From positions 1 through 39,182 of the forward strand of contig JAOXSG010000185.1 of assembly GCA_025800105.1 (NCBI GenBank): DNA of 39,182 nt, in the 5' to 3' direction. Shown in pieces: positions 34,201-39,182 of this stretch. Each line of letters opens with the position of its first letter. Positions within the stretch are counted from its first letter, which is position 1. A program made the translations under genes and the position numbers. Under the pieces are notes generated by a model. That model did not search any database, was not told where the DNA came from, and was given only the letters and a program-made list of their open reading frames with translations. The DNA comes from Cohaesibacter sp. Its GTDB lineage: Bacteria; Pseudomonadota; Alphaproteobacteria; Rhizobiales; Cohaesibacteraceae.

Positions 34201-35055
34201 TTAGGGTTTGTGTGTTGGCGGCAAGGGAGGATTTTCCGCCATCAAGAGAATTGAAATGCGCCGATTGGCGGCCAGATAGGGATCGTTGGGAAAGAGCGGT
34301 TCTGAATCGGCTTTTCCGACCACAGAGAAAATTTGATCAATTGGCATACCATGTTCTGTTAGAATCGAGCGAATGGCATTGGCGCGATCGGCGGATAATT
34401 CCCAACCGGTATAACTTGGATTGATGGAGCCGTTTGAGGCAGTTGTATGGCCGGTAATCTGGATGCGGTTTGGCATCCGTGACAGCACCGGTGCCATAGA
34501 AGTGATCAGGCGCCTTGTAAAGTCGTAAGGATATTTTGAGCCTTCGGCAAACATGGAACGGCCATCTTGATCGACCATTTGGATGTTCAAACCGTCCTGA
34601 TCCTCTTCGATGATGATATGTTTTGAAATTTCGGAGATTTCCGGCAATTCCTGCCAAGCCTGACGTAAGGATGCTGCGGCGGTTGCAAACATGCGCGGGC
34701 GTTCAATCTCGGTTTTCTCGATATCATGGGTATTGGCTTCCGGCCCTTGACGGGAGCGCTGATCATGGCGCTCCTGGGCAAAATCGGAATCATTTTCCTG
34801 ATTAACGGCTGCGACCTGTTTGATGAATTCGCGTACAGGCATGCCTTCGATTTCGATCATACCGGCTTTGCGCATAACCGGTTTCACGCCAAAGGCATCT
34901 TTCATGGAGCCAGCCACAACTTGCAGCTTTTCATTGTCCTGAATAGAAAAGGAAATGATCAAAACGAAGAAACAAACGAGCAGGGACATCAAATCAGCAA
35001 AGGTCACAAGCCAATCGGGTGCGCCGCCGCCGCCTTCTGGTTTTTTCTTGGCCAT
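34201..35055 (-). CDS. motB: Flagellar stator subunit, MotB/PomB-like
   Basis: Stator protein of 284 residues. A short cytoplasmic N-terminus is followed by a single helix, DWLVTFADLMSLLVCFFVLIISFS, with ion-binding Asp21 in the FADLMSLL motif, which is closer to PomB than to E. coli MotB. A plug/linker follows (VVAGSMKDAFGVKPV, then a charged region 80-125). The OmpA-like peptidoglycan-binding domain (about 150-275) has ITGHTTASNG, ELSADRANAIRSIL and a NRRISILL ending. AGGA precedes the ATG. Pairs with the upstream motA-like gene, 100 bases apart. Confidence 0.9.
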   Translation of the reverse strand: MAKKKPEGGGGAPDWLVTFADLMSLLVCFFVLIISFSIQDNEKLQVVAGSMKDAFGVKPVMRKAGMIEIEGMPVREFIKQVAAVNQENDSDFAQERHDQRSRQGPEANTHDIEKTEIERPRMFATAAASLRQAWQELPEISEISKHIIIEEDQDGLNIQMVDQDGRSMFAEGSKYPYDFTRRLITSMAPVLSRMPNRIQITGHTTASNGSINPSYTGWELSADRANAIRSILTEHGMPIDQIFSVVGKADSEPLFPNDPYLAANRRISILLMAENPPLPPTHKP

Positions 35056-35155
35056 TTTTGTGTCCTATTGTCTTGTCACTGACCGATTGGTCACTTGTTC
35101 TTGATGCTCAAAGGGGAGGGGGCTTATAGCCCCGACCAGAGAAGATTGCTGTGTG

Positions 35156-35926
35156 TTATGCCGCTTCTTCCTGTAATTCTGCGCGGGCTGCTTCTGGCAG
35201 ATAAGCAAGCAACATTTCGCGGATCAGGTTCGGGCTTTTATTTTCGCGAATTTGCATGATGCCATCGATGATCAGGGTTTGGTTCAGATCTTCGCCATCC
35301 AATTTTGCATCCAGCTTATCGACAATTGGAATACAGATGACGTTGGAGACCAGAGCGCCATAAAGCGTTGTCAAAAGCGCAATCGCCATAGCAGGGCCAA
35401 TGGCGGCAGGATCATCCATGGCGGCCAACATCTGCACCAGACCGACCAGAGTTCCGATCATGCCAAAAGCCGGGGCAGCATCGCCCAATTGTTTGTAAAA
35501 GCGTTTGCCTTCATTCAGACGTTCGATATAGAGATCGCGCTCGCGCTCCATGCTGTCGCGGATGAAAGCAGGCTCATAGCCATCGGCGATCATTTGCACG
35601 CCTTTGGCGAGAATGGGATCATCAATCTCCACACCTTCCAGACCCAGAGGGCCGGATTTGCGGGCAATATCTGCCAATTCGGTGATTTTTTCGATCATGT
35701 CGCGAGCATTGGTTTTGCTGCCACCAAAGGCAACCTTGCCGCCCGTGACCATGGCACCGGCAATGCCACCCAATGTGAAACGGATCAAGGTTGCGGCCAA
35801 GCCGCCGCCAATCACGATCAAGACGGAGGGAATGTCGATAAACTGACCAAGGGTGCCGCCCAGCAGAATAGCGGTTACCACCACCCCGAAGCTGGCAATC
35901 ATGCCCAATAGTGTTGCAATATCCAT
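35156..35926 (-). CDS. motA: Flagellar stator subunit, MotA/PomA-like
   Basis: Four-helix stator subunit of 256 residues. The N-terminus MDIATLLGMIASFGVVVTAI and the block FIDIPSVLIVIGGGLAATLIRFT resemble PomA of sodium-driven motors. The cytoplasmic loop has the charged torque region (RDSMERERDLYIERLNEGKR). The pore helices are APAFGMIGTLVGLVQMLAAM and IGPAMAIALLTTLYGALVSN, including the conserved prolines and Thr residues. The family group is MotP/PomA, often Na+-coupled; the ion is inferred. It is first in the stator operon, followed by the MotB-like gene. Confidence 0.92.
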   Translation of the reverse strand: MDIATLLGMIASFGVVVTAILLGGTLGQFIDIPSVLIVIGGGLAATLIRFTLGGIAGAMVTGGKVAFGGSKTNARDMIEKITELADIARKSGPLGLEGVEIDDPILAKGVQMIADGYEPAFIRDSMERERDLYIERLNEGKRFYKQLGDAAPAFGMIGTLVGLVQMLAAMDDPAAIGPAMAIALLTTLYGALVSNVICIPIVDKLDAKLDGEDLNQTLIIDGIMQIRENKSPNLIREMLLAYLPEAARAELQEEAA

Positions 35927-36077
35927 CTGTTTTTCCTGCGCTACCCAAATTGGCCTGACGCCAATTGATCGTCTTTATCTGGGTTTCAGTTTAGAAAAAC
36001 AGGTCTAATGGATTGCTAATGAATAGGCCGAAAAAGGCTTTTAATTTACTAACTTACATTAAGGTTATTGAAAGGTT

Positions 36078-36111
36078 AACGCCCGCAATGGGTTGTGCGG
36101 GCGTTTGGTTT
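36078..36111. terminator. Hairpin between kdsD and motA
   Basis: AACGCCCGCA / TGCGGGCGTT with an 8-base loop, 20-50 bases past the kdsD stop (minus strand). The T-rich tail is better on the plus strand, so termination of kdsD transcripts is probable but not certain. Confidence 0.55.
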
Positions 36112-36130
36112 TTCGGCATTTTTATCATTT

Positions 36131-37120
36131 TTATGCCGCGCCAATGCGCAACAGATCATGCATATGCAAAAGGCCGATAGGCTTTTTCTCGTCCACGACA
36201 AAGATAGCGGTGATTGAAGAGGCATTCATTTGCTCAATGGCGGATGCAACCAAGGTATCTGCGGTCAGGGTTTTGGGATTCTGGGTCATGACATCGCTGA
36301 CTTTACGGCTGAGCAAATCATCGGCAAGGCTGCGGCGCAGGTCGCCATCAGTGACCATACCGACCAGATTGCCCTCTGTATCGATAATGCCAACACAGCC
36401 AAAGCCTTTTTCGGACATGGTGACAATAATCTCGCTCATCAGGCTATCAGATTTGGCCAAGGGCATGGCCTGATCCTTGTGCATGAGATCGCGGATATAT
36501 TGCAAATTGGCCCCAAGGCTGCCGCCGGGATGATAGATTTTGAAATCTGAGGCGGTGAAACCGCGATTTTCCAATAAAGCCACGGCCAAGGCATCGCCCA
36601 GACAGAGTTGCATGGTGGTGGAGGTTGTGGGGGCCAGACCCAAGGGGCAGGCTTCTTCTGCTTTTGGCAGGCATAGAGCAATGTCTGCCTGTGTTGCCAG
36701 AGTGCTTTGCTCACCCGATGTCAGGGCAATGAGGGGTACTTTGAAACGGCGGGTGAAGGAAATGATATTGGCCAATTCTGAGGTTTCCCCTGACCAAGAC
36801 AGAGCCAGCACAACATCAACGGCACGGATCATGCCCAGATCGCCATGGCTGGCTTCACCGGGATGGACAAAGAAAGCAGGGGTGCCAGTTGAGGCAAGGG
36901 TTGCTGCCAGTTTTTTGGCAATGTGACCGCTTTTTCCCATGCCTGTGACAATCAGGCGTCCCTTGGCTTCGTTAATGGTTTTTACAGCATCCAAAAAGGG
37001 CTGTTGCAAGGAGCCTGTCAGGGCGTCTTTGAGCGTTGCAATGCCATCCATTTCTTTGGAGATGGTGGAAAGCGCTGACTGGATGGGGAAAATAGCGGTT
37101 GTGTCGCTTTGACTTGGCAT
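36131..37120 (-). CDS. kdsD: D-arabinose 5-phosphate isomerase, KdsD/KpsF/GutQ family
   Basis: Sugar isomerase of 329 residues making arabinose 5-phosphate for Kdo, a lipid A-core sugar. The SIS domain (about 45-175) has GMGKSGHIAKKLAATLASTG and FFVHPGEASHGDLGM with the catalytic His. LALSWSGETSELANI binds phosphate, and ACPLGLAPTTSTTMQL is family-diagnostic. Two CBS repeats follow (about 210-325; MHKDQAMPLAKSD and VSDVMTQNPKTLTAD). Full length compared with E. coli KdsD (328). Cytosolic. Stands alone; the next genes encode the stator and an outer-membrane barrel. Confidence 0.94.
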   Translation of the reverse strand: MPSQSDTTAIFPIQSALSTISKEMDGIATLKDALTGSLQQPFLDAVKTINEAKGRLIVTGMGKSGHIAKKLAATLASTGTPAFFVHPGEASHGDLGMIRAVDVVLALSWSGETSELANIISFTRRFKVPLIALTSGEQSTLATQADIALCLPKAEEACPLGLAPTTSTTMQLCLGDALAVALLENRGFTASDFKIYHPGGSLGANLQYIRDLMHKDQAMPLAKSDSLMSEIIVTMSEKGFGCVGIIDTEGNLVGMVTDGDLRRSLADDLLSRKVSDVMTQNPKTLTADTLVASAIEQMNASSITAIFVVDEKKPIGLLHMHDLLRIGAA

Positions 37121-37299
37121 GGACTATCCTGCTCGTTTTTGCGATTTGGCCTTCCTTTTATACCATTCGATAAGGGGTGGAAAGAGCCGTTGCACAAGTT
37201 CCCTGATTGATTTGGCAAGAAGTTGTTAACCAAAAATCTTTACGATCTGGAAAGGATTTCTTAAGGGATTCGCCCTTCATTTTGGAAAGATGCAGCATA

Positions 37300-38703
37300 A
37301 TGGCAAATGGTTCTTTGCCCCTGATGGTTTTGGGTCTTGGTTGTGGTCTGTGTGTGGTTGGTGCTGCGGCACAGACCTATCACGGTTCTGCGTCTTTGCC
37401 AGATGCGCAGGATTCTGTCTGGAGCAGCCATATGCAATTGCGCGGGCTGTCTGATCAGGATGGCAGCGATTTTGGTCTTGCTGATGATGTGGCAGAGCCT
37501 GCACCAACTGCCCGCCAGCTTGATGATTTGGCCGTTGTGCCGCCCTCTTATCCGGTTCAGTCAGTGCAGCCAGAAGGGCCAATTCAGAGCAATGCGCGCA
37601 GTTCTGAGATTTTCGGGCCCTATGAAGCAACGGGTTTGTCTGTTGGTTCCTTTGATCTGTATCCTTCGCTCACCTTTTGGGTTCGCGGGGATGATAATGT
37701 CGATAATAGCCAATCAGCGCAAAGCTCTCGTTCTGGTCGTATTGAAGGGGATGTGCGTTTTCAGTCCAATTGGTCCCGGCATCAGCTAAGTGGGCGGGCC
37801 AATGTCAATATTACCGGCTATCAAAGTCCAAAGCGTCAGCCAGATCATGATTATACCCTTGAAGGGGATTTGCGGCTGGATTTGGGCGCAGCCACCACAT
37901 TGACCTTGCGCTCGGGGCTGGATATTGAGCGCGAAGCGGCCAATAGTGTGGAATTGCGAGCATCTTCTGGCACGCGATCCATTCAAACTGTGCTGTCCGG
38001 CGGGGCGCAACTGGATCATCAGGCGGGATTGTTCGAAGTGCAATTGCGCGGTGGTTTGGCGAGCGAAACATTTGATCAGGACAAGTCGCGAGATTTCCAA
38101 TTGTTTACGCTGGGTGGCCGTGCGGGGTATCGCTATACCGATCAGGTTGTGCCTTTTGTCGATGTGGAAATGAGCCGCCGCTCCTTTGATCAGGGGCCGA
38201 ATGCGCAAGATGGCGATCGCTTGCGCGGTGCGATTGGGGTGTCTGTGCGCAATCGTGACAAATGGTCCGGGGATTTTTCTGTCGGGCAAATTGTCTGGAA
38301 ACCGGATCAGGCCGGACAAACCTCTGATCGCGGCTTTTATGCGGATGCCAATCTGATTTGGTCGCCCAACGCGCTTTGGCAAATTACAGCGGGTCTAGAG
38401 ACTTCTCTGTCTTCCACGTCAACTGCGGCCAGCTCTGTGTTAAGTCATCAATTCACTTTGGGGGCTGATTATGAAGTGCGGCGCAATCTGACCCTTGGGG
38501 CCGATCTGTCTGTCACGCGGCAGGCTTATAAAGGCATTGGTCGTAAAGATTGGGTTAGTCGCGCGGGACTGGATGCGCAATATCGTTTGTCGCGCAATGC
38601 GCAGCTGGTTGGGCGTTATCAGCATGATCGTCGCTCCAGCACTGCATCGGGTGAGGATTTTACGTCCAATCTGTTTGAATTGGGTGTGCGGTTTCAGAAA
38701 TGA
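37300..38703 (+). CDS. Outer-membrane beta-barrel protein, BBP2-type
   Basis: 467 residues. Signal peptide MANGSLPLMVLGLGCGLCVVGAAAQ (1-25; only a hydrophobic core is needed for the call), then a Ser/Pro-rich linker to about 110. After that come many alternating amphipathic strands, starting at FDLYPSLTFWVRGDDNVDNS. The last strand is FELGVRFQK, an outer-membrane-type ending. The pattern fits the putative beta-barrel porin 2 family, members of which sit in exopolysaccharide or unknown export loci. ATG 37300 was chosen because it starts the signal peptide; GGAAAG lies about 10 bases upstream. Overlapped by the CbiZ-like gene. Function unknown. Confidence 0.8.
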   Translation: MANGSLPLMVLGLGCGLCVVGAAAQTYHGSASLPDAQDSVWSSHMQLRGLSDQDGSDFGLADDVAEPAPTARQLDDLAVVPPSYPVQSVQPEGPIQSNARSSEIFGPYEATGLSVGSFDLYPSLTFWVRGDDNVDNSQSAQSSRSGRIEGDVRFQSNWSRHQLSGRANVNITGYQSPKRQPDHDYTLEGDLRLDLGAATTLTLRSGLDIEREAANSVELRASSGTRSIQTVLSGGAQLDHQAGLFEVQLRGGLASETFDQDKSRDFQLFTLGGRAGYRYTDQVVPFVDVEMSRRSFDQGPNAQDGDRLRGAIGVSVRNRDKWSGDFSVGQIVWKPDQAGQTSDRGFYADANLIWSPNALWQITAGLETSLSSTSTAASSVLSHQFTLGADYEVRRNLTLGADLSVTRQAYKGIGRKDWVSRAGLDAQYRLSRNAQLVGRYQHDRRSSTASGEDFTSNLFELGVRFQK

Positions 38704-39182
38704 GCGGGATGTCTTGTGAGCCGCCCTTCCTCCCGGATTTTAGGCTTGATCTTGCGCAGCCTTGGCTGTCTGTCTCTTTTTCAAAGCCTTTGACGATTTT
38801 AAGCTGGGCGCTGAACCGTCCGGGCTTTGTGGTGGCAGATCGTCTGGTCTGGCGGCAGGTGCGTAATGCTGATTTGCCACCTGATCTGGATGTTGAACGC
38901 TGGCTGGATGGGGAATTGGCTTCAATCGGTTGTCAGGATGCTGTTGCCATGCTGACATCGCGCTCGATTGAGCATTATGTTGTCAGGACCAGTGTGATTG
39001 AAGGTGTCAAAGCGACATGTATTGCAACGGTTGGCCTGTCCAATGGCGAGCGGGTTGGCCATCGCATTGATCGCTCAAGGCAGGATTGGGGTACCATCAA
39101 TCTGGCGGTTGTGCTTAATCAGGCCCTGACAGAAGCCGCCTTTTTGGAAGGCATGTCGATTGCAACCCAAGCCCGCACCGTT
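38700..39182 (+). CDS. cbiZ: Adenosylcobinamide amidohydrolase, CbiZ-like (3' end outside window)
   Basis: An open frame of 161 codons runs off the right edge without a stop. It starts in an ATGA overlap with the barrel gene, so translation is likely coupled. Family-like blocks are ILSWALNRPGFVVADRLVW, CQDAVAMLTSRSIEHYVV, CIATVGLSNGERVG, TINLAVVLNQALTEAAFLEG and the beginning of IATQARTV. CbiZ removes the aminopropanol side chain from salvaged corrinoids, giving adenosylcobyric acid for remodelling. About 50-70 residues are expected to be missing. Neighbouring cobalamin genes may lie just beyond the window. This is recognition by motif, not alignment. Confidence 0.78.
   Translation, partial: MSGMSCEPPFLPDFRLDLAQPWLSVSFSKPLTILSWALNRPGFVVADRLVWRQVRNADLPPDLDVERWLDGELASIGCQDAVAMLTSRSIEHYVVRTSVIEGVKATCIATVGLSNGERVGHRIDRSRQDWGTINLAVVLNQALTEAAFLEGMSIATQARTV

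Overview
The window looks like chromosomal DNA of a free-living, probably marine alphaproteobacterium of the Hyphomicrobiales/Rhizobiales type. A Cohaesibacter-like genus is a guess from gene content and moderate GC, not a proof. The evidence is two complete TRAP transporters, a DctBD-type two-component pair, a liv-type ABC operon with CoA ligases, a PomA/PomB-like flagellar stator, an ArsR/ArsH pair and KdsD. Nothing resembles a prophage, plasmid backbone or CRISPR array. I saw no rRNA or tRNA gene.

Layout. 1-1802: 4-hydroxyphenylpyruvate dioxygenase, divergent from an Lrp/AsnC regulator. 1919-8869: a C4-dicarboxylate module, dctB-dctD, then a 640-bp intergenic region, then dctPQM. That intergenic region holds three copies of a three-hairpin repeat, two DctD-like upstream sites and a near-perfect sigma-54 promoter. 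8950-9738: creatininase-family hydrolase. 9800-12147: CopA copper ATPase behind a CueR-type promoter. 12202-13266: leucine-type amino acid dehydrogenase, convergent. 13493-15204: DUF1007 protein plus NicO-family permease (ZevAB-like metal transport). 15223-17394: Cache-domain histidine kinase and NarL-type regulator, divergent from a TakP-like TRAP operon (17527-21013).

21535-30407: a long operon with a fatty-acyl-type CoA ligase, LivG, LivH, LivM, a binding protein, LivF and a PaaK-like ligase. Two unknown-function DNA elements of about 268 bp with terminal inverted repeats (MITEs) bracket the last gene. 30733-31822: arsR-arsH, where arsH borrows its stop codon from the second MITE. 31880-34142: a receiver-like protein, then an SPFH/NfeD pair. 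34201-35926: PomA/MotB-like stator genes. 36131-37120: KdsD. 37300-39182: a BBP2-type outer-membrane beta-barrel, overlapped by a CbiZ-like gene that runs off the window.

The common theme is scavenging of organic acids: C4-dicarboxylates, 2-oxoacids and probably hydrophobic or aromatic acids that are activated with CoA on entry, together with amino acid catabolism (Hpd, LeuDH) and metal homeostasis (CopA, ZevAB-like, ArsRH). The least explained parts are the covarying three-hairpin repeats at 5061-5404, the MITE pair around the PaaK-like gene, and the transporter-plus-two-ligases operon.
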